From the NCBI GenBank assembly GCA_965602675.1, contig CBFCZO010000008.1:1-64000 (forward strand): a stretch of 64,000 nucleotides of DNA, given 5' to 3'. Origin of the DNA: DATKUA01 sp965602675. GTDB taxonomy: Bacteria; Acidobacteriota; DATKUA01. The notes beneath the pieces were generated by a model, which was not told the DNA's origin, searched no databases, and saw only the letters and a list, made by a program, of their open reading frames with translations. Position numbers and translations under genes: made by a program. Below, piece after piece: positions 1 to 7,940 of the stretch (positions within the stretch are counted from its first letter, which is position 1; every line of letters begins with the position of its first letter).

Positions 1-1263
1 GAGGATGTTGTTGACCAGGTTGATCACCCGCTTAGTCGAGTGCTGGCTGTCGTCGGGGCGGTCGCGGATGATTTCCACGGGCCGCTTGAGGTCAATCCTT
101 GCTCCGCTACTGCCGTAGCCGCCGCTGTAAAGGCGCTTGATCGCATTGCGGATCTCGCGTTTGGATGTCAGCACGGGCCTGATAGCCCGCTGGAGCGCCT
201 GGTGGAGCATGCTGAGCAGGTTCTTGTCCTGTGGATCGGCCATCGCCACAACCAACGCGTCGCCTTCACTGGCAATCGGCACCAGCCTGTTGAACGAGGT
301 GAACTTCTCCGTCAGCAGCTCTCTGAACTCTGGAGGGATAGCCAGCGGCAGCTTTATCATAAATTCGATGCCGAGCTTGCGAGCGATCACCCCCAGCATT
401 GTCTTCTCCGGCACAGTCCCGTTCTCGATGAGCAGTTCGCCCAGCTTCACGTTCTTCTGGCGCTGCTCCCTGATGGCCTCCTCAAGCTGGCTCTTGGTGA
501 TCAGCTTTTGCTCGAGCAACAAATCGCCGATGAATTTGTCACGCTCCTGCTTGTAGCTTATACGGCGGAAAAATCCGTCGATGGCATCGGCCAATTCGCC
601 TTCGGATGTCAGAACCGGCTCGACGGAACGGACGCCGAGATGCGCCCTGATCTCTTCTATCAACGAAGCTTCGACTTTGTCGGTGGAGAGCAGGTAAACC
701 TCCTCGTTTTTTTCACCTTTGGGTATTGGGAGGACGTTGTTTTCGAGAATGAATTCTTTGGGAAGCTTGTCCACCAGGTTGAGATCGAGGAACAACGATG
801 CGTTTAACGAGAAATATCTGTAGCCTATTTGAGAAGCATATACTTCCTGCAATTTGTCATCGTCGGCGTAGCCGAGGTCGCGGAGGATGCTGCCGATTTT
901 TTTCTCGGGCATTTTCTCCTGCCGCACGAGCGCTTCATCCAGCTGGCGCTCAGTGATCACACCGTCGAGGAGCAGCAGTTCCCCGATGCGCAACCTGCGG
1001 CCCTCGTAGAACTCATCGATCGCTGCCCTGATTTCATCTTCCGAGTACTTGTAGAGGTCGAAGGGAATCAAGTTGCGCTTCAACTTGCTTTCGATCTCGG
1101 CCAGCCACTCGCGTTCGTGGCGACCGCTGGGCGTGGCAACCACAACATCGGCGCCGAATGCCGCCAACGGCAGGAGGCAGTAGTACCTGGCGATGTGCTG
1201 GGGGAAGCTGTCGGCAAGCGACGGATCAATCTTGTCTATCTCTATTTTATTCCTGATGCTCAT
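1..1263 (-). CDS. GspE/PilB-family secretion or pilus ATPase, N-terminal part (runs off window)
   Basis: The minus strand is open from the ATG at 1263 to the window edge, about 421 codons without a stop. It contains two MshEN-type modules, each a helical 'GELL..G.IT..QL.EA' segment followed by a second subdomain, at about residues 80-145 and 210-300. This is the usual N-terminal architecture of GspE/PilB/MshE ATPases, and MshEN modules are known to bind cyclic di-GMP. The Walker ATPase core expected downstream lies outside the window, so the catalytic residues cannot be checked. The gene starts 30 bp after the upstream same-strand gene, suggesting one operon. The exact system (type II secretion or type IV pilus) cannot be told from this part. 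Confidence 0.75.
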   Translation of the reverse strand, partial: MSIRNKIEIDKIDPSLADSFPQHIARYYCLLPLAAFGADVVVATPSGRHEREWLAEIESKLKRNLIPFDLYKYSEDEIRAAIDEFYEGRRLRIGELLLLDGVITERQLDEALVRQEKMPEKKIGSILRDLGYADDDKLQEVYASQIGYRYFSLNASLFLDLNLVDKLPKEFILENNVLPIPKGEKNEEVYLLSTDKVEASLIEEIRAHLGVRSVEPVLTSEGELADAIDGFFRRISYKQERDKFIGDLLLEQKLITKSQLEEAIREQRQKNVKLGELLIENGTVPEKTMLGVIARKLGIEFMIKLPLAIPPEFRELLTEKFTSFNRLVPIASEGDALVVAMADPQDKNLLSMLHQALQRAIRPVLTSKREIRNAIKRLYSGGYGSSGARIDLKRPVEIIRDRPDDSQHSTKRVINLVNNIL

Positions 1264-1293
1264 CTGCTCTGCGCCAATCGGCCGCCGGCAACA

Positions 1294-2490
1294 TCAGTAA
1301 TCAGCGGCAAAAACAATGGATTCGAGGTACTTACGCCGCTCTTCGGGATCGTCAAGCAATTCCGTCAGCGGCCATTCCAGGTGAGCGTTGAAAAGTCCGC
1401 GAAACTCGTCAACGTCGTTTGCGGAGAACCATTCGCTCATCCTCAGCTTAGCTTCAAAATTGAGCAGGACGTCACGGGTGATCCTGCTCCCCGTGTAGGG
1501 AAGCAGCCGCCGGCCCTGGGGCTCGATCACGGTGCGGGCGCTCTTGTAGAGGCCGCGGATGAAATCCTTGATTCGCTTGAAAATCGCCTTCCGCCGGGCT
1601 TCGTCACCTGCGCGGTAGAGGTTCTCCGTCATCTTCAGAGCGCCGTTAAGGGCCAGGCGCTGGCTGGAGACGAACTTCTCGAGATCGAGCATCGCTATCG
1701 AGCCGTCTGCGCCGTTGGGCACCGCAAAGTACTGCAGCGAGATCGTTTCCACGCCCTTTGAGGTCTTGATCTGCAGGTCGCTGCCGGAATGATGAACCCG
1801 CCGGAGCTGTTCAGTCATTCTCTTGAGCTCGGCAATGCTCAAGCCCTGCATCACCTGCCGTTCCCTGTTCTTCGGACTCGAGTATTCCACAGCGGCAAAC
1901 TTCTCTTCCGTAAAGCTCGGTTCCGGAGCCGCATGCGAGCCCCTTGCCGCCTCAAACACATGAACCGGCGGCTGCTCGACGAGGGAGGCCGGCTCTGCAC
2001 CCGGCGCGGGCTCCGCGGCAGGTTGCGCCCGCCCGGGAATCTCGAAGAGATCTTCATCAGCACCCGCGACAGCCTGTCCCAGCCTCATCTTCAACTGCTG
2101 GATCTGGTCCTCCAGATAGAGCAGCTTCAGATCGGCCTTCGAGCGGAACTGGTTCACCTGTTCGGACACGGCGAAGGGGTCGCTCTCGGCGGCGTGATAG
2201 ACCTCGCTAACATAGAGGTCTCTCAGCGACCTGATGAAGAGCAGATGCCGATGGAACACCTCCAGCAGGAACTCGTCGAGCGTGCGAATCAGCGAGGCCG
2301 ACTGGTCTCCCTGGAGCTCTTTCCAGCGCTGCTCGTAGCCTCCGCCGACGGCGTCCCGCCACACCCGGAGGTTGTTTGAAAACTCATCCAGCAGCCGGGC
2401 GAACTTGGCCAGGGCGGCTCGTAGGGGAACCGCCTCCACGCCGGGAGTCAAGTTGTTTCCTGCGGACATTAGGACACCCTTGCGCGGCAT
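1294..2490 (-). CDS. Unrecognised protein co-transcribed with the GspE/PilB-like gene
   Basis: A 398-aa soluble protein without signal peptide or membrane segment. Residues 1-150 are predominantly helical. A Pro/Ala/Glu-rich linker covers about 150-200, and a second basic helical domain covers about 220-390. I do not recognise the family. The start is ambiguous: the ATG at 2490 has GGAG four bases upstream, and an in-frame ATG at 2469 follows AAGGGTG. It sits directly upstream of the secretion/pilus ATPase gene and probably shares its promoter, so a role with that system is possible but unproven. Confidence 0.65.
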   Translation of the reverse strand: MPRKGVLMSAGNNLTPGVEAVPLRAALAKFARLLDEFSNNLRVWRDAVGGGYEQRWKELQGDQSASLIRTLDEFLLEVFHRHLLFIRSLRDLYVSEVYHAAESDPFAVSEQVNQFRSKADLKLLYLEDQIQQLKMRLGQAVAGADEDLFEIPGRAQPAAEPAPGAEPASLVEQPPVHVFEAARGSHAAPEPSFTEEKFAAVEYSSPKNRERQVMQGLSIAELKRMTEQLRRVHHSGSDLQIKTSKGVETISLQYFAVPNGADGSIAMLDLEKFVSSQRLALNGALKMTENLYRAGDEARRKAIFKRIKDFIRGLYKSARTVIEPQGRRLLPYTGSRITRDVLLNFEAKLRMSEWFSANDVDEFRGLFNAHLEWPLTELLDDPEERRKYLESIVFAADY

Positions 2491-2511
2491 ACCACTCCGC
2501 GTTCCAACACT

Positions 2512-2541
2512 ATTATAGCATATCTCATTTCATATGAACAA
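2512..2541 (-). promoter_or_regulatory. Putative sigma-70 promoter for the 2490 operon
   Basis: Read on the minus strand there is a perfect TATAAT (2512-2517). About 18 bp upstream is TTGTTC, a weak -35 match. Predicted transcription would begin near 2505, only about 15 nt before the ATG at 2490, which makes the downstream start at 2469 slightly more attractive. Confidence 0.5.
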
Positions 2542-2582
2542 GTTACGGCTGCCTATGCTCCTTTGGCTAATGGAGTAAATCG

Positions 2583-2623
2583 CCAAATGTGGTATCCCGC
2601 GAGCGCCCAGGTTCCACATTTGG
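2583..2623. repeat. Perfect 10-bp inverted repeat (stem-loop) upstream of lepB
   Basis: CCAAATGTGG at 2583-2592 and its exact reverse complement CCACATTTGG at 2614-2623 flank a 21-nt spacer. It lies in the 391-bp spacer between two divergent genes. There is no T-tract, so it is not an obvious terminator. A second small hairpin, GGCGGA-TAT-TCCGCC, is at 2766-2780. I see no credible gene in 2491-2881. Confidence 0.5.
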
Positions 2624-2816
2624 TTGCTGCAACCGCCAGGAATTATAGGCCGGTGCAGACCGCTCCATATACCTCCATATTACTTATCGGTTCGCCAGCA
2701 AAAACGCGCAACCCGCAAAATATTGAAGATTCGTTAGTATGCATACCAATATATGCTGCCGGGCAGGCGGATATTCCGCCCGGATGGTGTCGCACCCCCC
2801 TCCCCGAATGCGGAGC

Positions 2817-2844
2817 TTGACAGAGTATCGCCCGGAGTTATCAT
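2817..2844 (+). promoter_or_regulatory. Putative sigma-70 promoter of lepB
   Basis: TTGACA (2817-2822), 16-bp spacer, TATCAT (2839-2844). It is followed at about 40 bp by the lepB start, the right strand and distance for its promoter. Confidence 0.55.
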
Positions 2845-2881
2845 GGTTTGATCTTGTGAAAGCGCACATGGGGATTCTCGA

Positions 2882-3691
2882 ATGGCGCGGCGAAAAGACA
2901 AGAAGGAAGCTGAGACGCGCGAGCAGAAAAAGGAAGAGACTACGTATAAATCCAAGCTGCGCGAGATCGTCGAGAGCCTGATCGTGGCCATCATCCTGGC
3001 GCTGGTCGTCAAGACGTTCGTCGTCCAGACCTTCCAGATCCCGACCGGCTCGATGGAGGACGGCCTGCTGATCGGCGACCACATCATCGTCAACAAGCTG
3101 ATCTTCGGCCCCGAGCTACCGCTGGTCAAACAGATCATGCCGATGCGCGACGTGCGGCGTGGGGATGTCGTCATCTTCAAGTATCCCGACGATCCCAAGC
3201 TCGATTACGTCAAGCGGGTGATCGGCCTGCCGGGCGAGGAGGTCAAGATTTTCCGCCACCAGATCTGGATCGACGGCACGCCGATCGAGGAGCTCGGCCT
3301 GGACGAGGACTCCTACACGCTGCGCTGGCGCAATGCCGACAGCGAGCGCGCCGCGGCCATCGGTTACGACCCCAACGTCTACGATCCCGACGTCTTCGAC
3401 TCCGACGACTTCTCGCGCTACAAGCCGGTCTACTACAACGTGCCCGAGGGCCACTACTTCATGATGGGCGATCACCGCTTCATCTCGCAGGACAGCCGCG
3501 CCTGGGAGAACAAGTTCGTGCCGCGCGGCAACATCATCGGGCGCGCGATGCTCATCTACTGGTCGCAGAATGCGACGCGCGCTGACTACCGCGCCGACAA
3601 CTTCGGCGAGCAAGCCGCCGGCTTCATCCGCGGCGTGATCACCTTCCCGTTCAACACCCGCTGGGGCCGCCTGCTGCACATCGTCCGCTGA
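2882..3691 (+). CDS. lepB: Signal peptidase I
   Basis: 269-aa type I signal peptidase, which cleaves signal peptides from exported proteins at the outer face of the inner membrane. A very charged N-terminus (about 1-30, Lys/Glu-rich) precedes one membrane segment (about 32-50). The catalytic Ser is S57 in the PTGSM box and the general-base Lys is K111 in the KRVIGLPGE box. The Box E region 'MGDHR..SQDSR' is also present. Length is normal for the family. It is preceded by a recognisable promoter and has no close upstream partner. The acidic insert around residues 140-185 ('YDPNVYDPDVFDSDDF') is family-variable. Confidence 0.95.
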   Translation: MARRKDKKEAETREQKKEETTYKSKLREIVESLIVAIILALVVKTFVVQTFQIPTGSMEDGLLIGDHIIVNKLIFGPELPLVKQIMPMRDVRRGDVVIFKYPDDPKLDYVKRVIGLPGEEVKIFRHQIWIDGTPIEELGLDEDSYTLRWRNADSERAAAIGYDPNVYDPDVFDSDDFSRYKPVYYNVPEGHYFMMGDHRFISQDSRAWENKFVPRGNIIGRAMLIYWSQNATRADYRADNFGEQAAGFIRGVITFPFNTRWGRLLHIVR

Positions 3692-3749
3692 ACCTTTTCA
3701 GCCCGCCCGTTTCCGCCGCCTGCCGCCGTTGAGAATATGAGGTGAGGCC

Positions 3750-4403
3750 ATGGAAAACGTAGACCGACTGCTGCGCGAAATCGCCGACGAGTTGCGGCCG
3801 GTGGAAGAGAAAATCCTCTACCACCCCTTCACACCCGCGCTCGAGCGGGGCGAGGTTCCGCGCGAGAAGCTGAAGGTTTTCGCCGGGGAGCAGTACGGCA
3901 TCATCACCAGCGACCTGCGCAGTGTCGCCTTTCTGCTGGCGCGGGCCAGCACTAAGACGACGCAAAATTTCTTCGCCTTCGTGCTGCCCGGCGAGCAGGC
4001 CGCGCTGCGCAACCTGCTGGGCTTCGCCGCCGCCGTGGGCATGGACGAGGCAGTCCTGCGCGGCTACCAGCGGCAGGCCTCCGCCCAGGCCTACAAGGCG
4101 TTCATGGCGTGGCTCGCGCTGCAGCGCCCCCACTCCGAGGCGGCCGCTGCGTTCCTGGTGAACTTTCCGGCGTGGGGTCGGCTCTGCGGCCGCATCAGCG
4201 TCGCGTTGAAGGCCGAATACGGCTTCGGCGACGAGGGGGTAGCCTTCTTCGACGGCTTCGCCTCCCCCGCCCCGGAGTTTGGGGAGAAGGCGCGGGCGGT
4301 GATCGCCGAGGGGCTGGCGCACGGTGACGAGCCGGCGGGCATCGCCGAGGCCTGCCGCCTGCTGCAGGAATACGAGTTGATGTTCTGGGACTCGGTGGTT
4401 TAG
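3750..4403 (+). CDS. TenA/THI-4/PqqC-superfamily protein without the catalytic Cys
   Basis: 217-aa all-helical protein of the TenA (thiaminase II)/PqqC fold. The N-terminal 'HPFTPALERGEVPREKLKVFAGEQY' segment is diagnostic of the superfamily. Where classical TenA has a catalytic Cys followed by EW/YW, this protein has 'NFPAWGRLCGR', so it belongs with the Cys-less branch and may not hydrolyse aminopyrimidines. It ends about 320 bp from, and faces, a second TenA-family gene of the classical type. The first ATG follows GAGGTGAGGCC at suitable spacing. A role in thiamin-pyrimidine salvage is possible. A PqqC-like or other oxidase role is not excluded. Confidence 0.75.
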   Translation: MENVDRLLREIADELRPVEEKILYHPFTPALERGEVPREKLKVFAGEQYGIITSDLRSVAFLLARASTKTTQNFFAFVLPGEQAALRNLLGFAAAVGMDEAVLRGYQRQASAQAYKAFMAWLALQRPHSEAAAAFLVNFPAWGRLCGRISVALKAEYGFGDEGVAFFDGFASPAPEFGEKARAVIAEGLAHGDEPAGIAEACRLLQEYELMFWDSVV

Positions 4404-4720
4404 GCAAGAGGTGGAGGGCGCATAAGAGAATACGCGTATTGACCGGGGAAGATTGAATTAAACCACAGAGGACACAGAGGGAAAGAAGAAGAAGAGGCGG
4501 TGGCCCCCGCGTTCCGCGGGGCAGGCTGTGAACGACCGCCCTACTACACGGATTTGCAAGAGCCTGCCGAACTTGCAGGGCGCTTTGCCGTGGGCGGACA
4601 GGACCTCCCTACACGGCGGGTCAGCTCCCCCGTTCAATCCCAACCTCCCCTATTCCCGCCTTCGGCGGGGCGGCGGCCCTAAAGGACCGCCCTACACGGA
4701 TCGGTCCGGCTCTGCGGTGA
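4404..4720. repeat. Hairpin-rich intergenic spacer with 'CCCTACACGG' repeats
   Basis: No gene is apparent in this convergent spacer. It contains the string ACCACAGAGGACACAGAGG (about 4461-4479), which I recall as a dispersed intergenic sequence in many environmental genomes. It also has three variants of 'CCGCCCTACACGG' (about 4540, 4605 and 4690) and GC-rich hairpins such as CCCCGCG-TTC-CGCGGGG and CCCGCC-TTC-GGCGGG. A related 'GACCGCCCACACGGCGG' lies at about 20438 in another spacer, so this looks like a dispersed repeat family. Confidence 0.5.
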
Positions 4721-5389
4721 TCAGGATTCCGGCCAGGTTTGCATGTGCCAGCTCATCTCCCAGAACATATACTCCCAGCCGAGGGCATTGTTGAAGGCGG
4801 CTTGCCGGCGGGCGAGGCGCGGATCGTCGTCGCCGGGGACGAGGCGGTCGAGCAGGTCGCGGCACCAGGCGACGAGCTCTTCGAACTCTGTCGAGGCGTA
4901 GGTCTCGATCCATTTGGCGTAGTGGTGGTGCGCGGGCAGGCCCCGGCGGAGCAGGCGCGAGGCGATGTCGAAGTAGCCCCACTCGCAGGGCAGCAGGACG
5001 GCGGCGATGTCGGCCAGGTCGCCCTCGTAAGCCGTTCTCAACAAGTAACTTGTGTAGCCGAGGCAGACGGGTGACGGCAGGGTGGCTTCCAGTTCGCCGG
5101 CGGAGATGCCGAAGTCGGCGCAGATCGAGCGGTGCAGCTCCATCTCGTAGTTGAGCGTAGTTTCGACGAAGGATGAGAATTTGCGCATCGTCTCCAGTCC
5201 GTCGGCCTTGGCAACGGCGAGGGAGAAGAAGCTGACGAAGTCCTTGAGATAGACGTAGTCCTGCGCTAGGTAGAATCGGAATTTCTCCTCGGCGAGGCTG
5301 CCGTCGCCGATCCCGCGGACGAAGGGGTGGTTGAAGTTTGCCTCCCAGAGGCCGCCGGCGCCCTCTCTTAACAGCTCGGAAAGACTCAT
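4721..5389 (-). CDS. tenA: Thiaminase II / aminopyrimidine aminohydrolase (TenA)
   Basis: About 222 aa when started at the ATG at 5389, which follows a G6 ribosome-binding run. The longer frame to 5476 adds an unlikely 29-residue extension. It carries the TenA hallmarks: 'AQDYVYLKDF' with the substrate-binding Asp, the catalytic Cys in 'LLPCEWGYFDIA', and the C-terminal Glu in 'NALGWEYMFWEMSW'. TenA hydrolyses aminopyrimidine breakdown products so the pyrimidine can be reused for thiamin. It is convergent with the Cys-less TenA homologue and divergent from the cyclic-nucleotide-domain gene. I see no TPP riboswitch in its 5' region. Confidence 0.9.
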   Translation of the reverse strand: MSLSELLREGAGGLWEANFNHPFVRGIGDGSLAEEKFRFYLAQDYVYLKDFVSFFSLAVAKADGLETMRKFSSFVETTLNYEMELHRSICADFGISAGELEATLPSPVCLGYTSYLLRTAYEGDLADIAAVLLPCEWGYFDIASRLLRRGLPAHHHYAKWIETYASTEFEELVAWCRDLLDRLVPGDDDPRLARRQAAFNNALGWEYMFWEMSWHMQTWPES

Positions 5390-5557
5390 CGAAGCCCCCC
5401 GTTTTTCGGATATATTTGTTTCAGGGATAACTGCGCCGCCCGTCGAAGTCAAGGGTGGTAAAAAAGCGTGAGGCAACGCACAATTATTGACCGCAAAGGC
5501 TTACGCTGGTAGTGTTACGCGAGGATTTCACATCCCGGACGATGATCGCGGAAAGCC

Positions 5558-6376
5558 ATGGCGCTTAAGGACTCAGACCTGTTCGCTATCGACCAGTTCT
5601 TCGCGCGGAAGCAGTATGACCGCGCCGTGGAGCTGCTGGAGAAGCTGCATCGCCAGGCGCCTGAAGAAATATCGCTGAAGATGAAGCTGGCTGACGCCTA
5701 CTTTCTCTACGGCCGCACCTCCCGCGCCAAGGCGGTTCTGGAGGAGTTGGCCGAGTATTATGCCAAGCGCGGCTTCGTGACCAAGGCGATGGCGGTGGTG
5801 AAGAAGATAAAGCGCTTCGATCCGTCGGCCGACGTCGACATCTACCAGTACACGCAGGACGGCAAGGAGGAGCAGTTCGCTAAGCTCACTCCCCTGAGGG
5901 AGAAGAAAGAGCCGGAGAAGGCGGAGGAAGCCGAGGATGAGGAATCGACCTTCAGGATCCTCGACGAGTTGTTCGCCGGCCTCTCGCGCGAGGAGTTCGA
6001 AGCGATCACCGAAATACTCAACGAGAAAGCGGTCGAGCCGGGCAATGTTGTGCTCAAGGAGGGCGAGCGCAGCAACAGCCTGTTCATCATCATCAACGGT
6101 AGGGTTCGAGTGGAAACCAGGCACCGGGGCAAGATCGTCGAGCTGGCCGTGCTGAAGGCCGGAGAATTCTTCGGCGAAGTGGCTCTGCTGACCGGCAAGC
6201 AGCGCACCGCGACGATTACCTCGATGGAGGAATGTTTACTTCTGGAGATGAAGAAGGAAGACTTTTTGGGTCTCAGCGATAACTACCCGCAAATGCGCCA
6301 CACCCTGGAAACGACTCTCGAGCTCCGCGCCAGCGACACAGTGGAAAAGCTTCTCGAGCTGGACAGCGAGGTATAG
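5558..6376 (+). CDS. TPR-like plus cyclic nucleotide-binding domain protein
   Basis: 272 aa. Residues 1-95 form helical TPR-like repeats ('FARKQYDRAVELLEKLHRQAPEEIS', then 'AKAVLEELAEYYAKRG'). A charged Glu/Lys linker covers about 105-130, and a cyclic-nucleotide-binding domain covers about 140-255, with a clear phosphate-binding-cassette-like segment 'KAGEFFGEVALLTGKQRTATI'. There is no C-terminal helix-turn-helix, so it is not a Crp-type transcription factor. It is more likely a soluble sensor or scaffold. It is followed 5 bp later by def and then fmt, so the three are likely co-transcribed. Confidence 0.85.
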   Translation: MALKDSDLFAIDQFFARKQYDRAVELLEKLHRQAPEEISLKMKLADAYFLYGRTSRAKAVLEELAEYYAKRGFVTKAMAVVKKIKRFDPSADVDIYQYTQDGKEEQFAKLTPLREKKEPEKAEEAEDEESTFRILDELFAGLSREEFEAITEILNEKAVEPGNVVLKEGERSNSLFIIINGRVRVETRHRGKIVELAVLKAGEFFGEVALLTGKQRTATITSMEECLLLEMKKEDFLGLSDNYPQMRHTLETTLELRASDTVEKLLELDSEV

Positions 6377-6381
6377 AACAA

Positions 6382-6894
6382 ATGATATTGCCGATCCTGA
6401 AATACGGGGATCCGCACCTGATAACGCCTGCGGAAGAAGTGGACGAGATAGACGACGAGATCAGGAAGCTCGTCGAAGACATGTTTGAAACCATGTACGA
6501 AGAGCCCGGAGTCGGGTTGGCGGCGAATCAGGTGGGAGTGCTCAAGCGCGTGGCCGTGGTCGACCTGAGCATCGGAGAGGACCCCAACGCCCCGTTGGTT
6601 CTGATCAATCCCGAGATCATCGAAATCGAAGGCGAGCAGGCGACCGAGGAGGGTTGCCTCTCTTTCCCGGAAATCGAGATCGAGATTACGCGACCGGAGA
6701 GGATTGTCGTCAAGGCGCTCGACCTGGAGGGCGAGGAGTTCACCCTCGAAGCGAGCAACATGCTGACACGCGCAATATGCCACGAAATCGACCACCTCAA
6801 CGGTAAGGTGATCATTGATTTTCAGACCGGCCTGGCGAAACAGATGACGCTGACCAGGATCAAGCGTCTCAAGCGCCAGGGGAAGTGGGATTGA
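6382..6894 (+). CDS. def: Peptide deformylase
   Basis: 170-aa metalloenzyme that removes the formyl group from N-terminal fMet of nascent proteins. All three family motifs are present: GVGLAANQ (43-50), EEGCLS with metal ligand C92, and HEIDH with H134 and H138 as metal ligands and the catalytic Glu between them. Normal length. It lies in the usual def-fmt pair, only 5 bp after the upstream gene and 42 bp before fmt. Confidence 0.97.
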   Translation: MILPILKYGDPHLITPAEEVDEIDDEIRKLVEDMFETMYEEPGVGLAANQVGVLKRVAVVDLSIGEDPNAPLVLINPEIIEIEGEQATEEGCLSFPEIEIEITRPERIVVKALDLEGEEFTLEASNMLTRAICHEIDHLNGKVIIDFQTGLAKQMTLTRIKRLKRQGKWD

Positions 6895-6936
6895 TTGTGG
6901 GAATCCGGTCGTGAGTAAACCGCGGGAGCGGTGCGG

Positions 6937-7896
6937 ATGGCTGACAAGCTGAAAGTGGTTTTCTTCGGCAGCCCCGAGCTGGCGATCCCGGCGCTGAGGG
7001 AAATAGTAAAGCATCCCGAGATAGCACTCCTCGGCGCAGTCACCCAGCCCGATCGCCCTGCGGGGCGCGGCCGCAAGCCCAAGCCGCCGCCAATTAAACA
7101 GGAGGCTCTTGCAGCGGGCTTCGACGTGCTGCAGCCTGAGTCGATCAGCGCAACTCACGTGAAATGGGCTTTGAAGGAGTTCAAGGCGGATTACTTCGTG
7201 GTTGTGGCCTATGGGCTGATACTCCCCCCGCACGTGCTAGAGATTCCGCGGCTCGGCTGCGTAAACCTCCACTTTTCCCTTTTACCCAGGCTTCGCGGTG
7301 CGGCTCCGGTCAACTGGGCGCTCGTCCGCGGAGAGACGGTCACCGGCGTTACGACGATGCTGATGGACGAGGGGCTGGATACCGGGCCGATCCTGTTGCA
7401 GCAGGAAGCCGGGATCGAAGCGGAGGAAACCGCCGGGTTTCTCGCACGCAGGCTGGCCGATGCGGGTGCACAGCTCCTGACCAGTACGCTGATCGAATAC
7501 GCCGAGGGCAGGATCGAGCCAAAACAACAGGACCATTCTCTGGCCACCAAGGCCCCGATGCTAAAGAAAAAGCACGGCTTGGTTGACTGGAACAAGAACG
7601 CCGCGGAGATCTTCAACCGCTGGCGGGGGTTGGATCCCTGGCCCGGGATTCACTCCTTCTTTCGTGGCGAAACGATCAAGCTGGTTCAGATAACTCAGGC
7701 AGCGGGCAAAAGCTTTGATAGCGAGCCGGGGACACTGGTACGGGAGGAGAACAGGCTATACACGGCCTGCGGCGGAGGTTCAGCCGTCGAGATGCTGCTC
7801 ATGCAGATGCCCGGCAAGCGGCCCGTCAGCGCAAGCGATTTCGCCAACGGCTATCGTCCGGGCGAAGGAGAGCTTCTGGGAAACATCGAAGCCTGA
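6937..7896 (+). CDS. fmt: Methionyl-tRNA formyltransferase
   Basis: About 319 aa. It transfers a formyl group from 10-formyl-THF to Met-tRNAi. N-terminal formyltransferase fold with the catalytic/folate motif 'NLHFSLLPRLRGAAPVNWAL' and 'DEGLDTGPIL', then a C-terminal tRNA-binding domain containing 'INRWRGLDPWPG'-like sequence. I chose the ATG at 6937 over the GTG two codons upstream because GGGAG lies 8 nt before it. Partner of def in protein N-terminal formyl cycling. Confidence 0.96.
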   Translation: MADKLKVVFFGSPELAIPALREIVKHPEIALLGAVTQPDRPAGRGRKPKPPPIKQEALAAGFDVLQPESISATHVKWALKEFKADYFVVVAYGLILPPHVLEIPRLGCVNLHFSLLPRLRGAAPVNWALVRGETVTGVTTMLMDEGLDTGPILLQQEAGIEAEETAGFLARRLADAGAQLLTSTLIEYAEGRIEPKQQDHSLATKAPMLKKKHGLVDWNKNAAEIFNRWRGLDPWPGIHSFFRGETIKLVQITQAAGKSFDSEPGTLVREENRLYTACGGGSAVEMLLMQMPGKRPVSASDFANGYRPGEGELLGNIEA

Positions 7897-7921
7897 CAAC
7901 GCTCTGATTCCCGCTACACAG

Positions 7922-7940
7922 TTCCGCCCGCCCGGCGGAA
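7922..7940. terminator. Hairpin between convergent fmt and the ABC operon
   Basis: TTCCGCC-CGCCC-GGCGGAA forms a 7-bp stem with a 5-nt loop in the 44-bp space between two convergent genes. There is no T-run on either side, so termination by it is only suggested by position. Confidence 0.35.

Noticed and set aside
40..807. 255-codon open frame on the plus strand
   Set aside because: Antisense to the GspE/PilB-like gene, whose minus-strand frame is open through the whole stretch and has MshEN motifs. The plus frame has no domain.
2563..2820. 85-codon plus-strand frame upstream of lepB
   Set aside because: No start signal, crosses the inverted repeat and the hairpin, and the composition is not protein-like.
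5390..5557. TPP riboswitch upstream of tenA
   Set aside because: I looked for the conserved CTGAGA and adjoining thi-box strings on the minus strand and did not find them.
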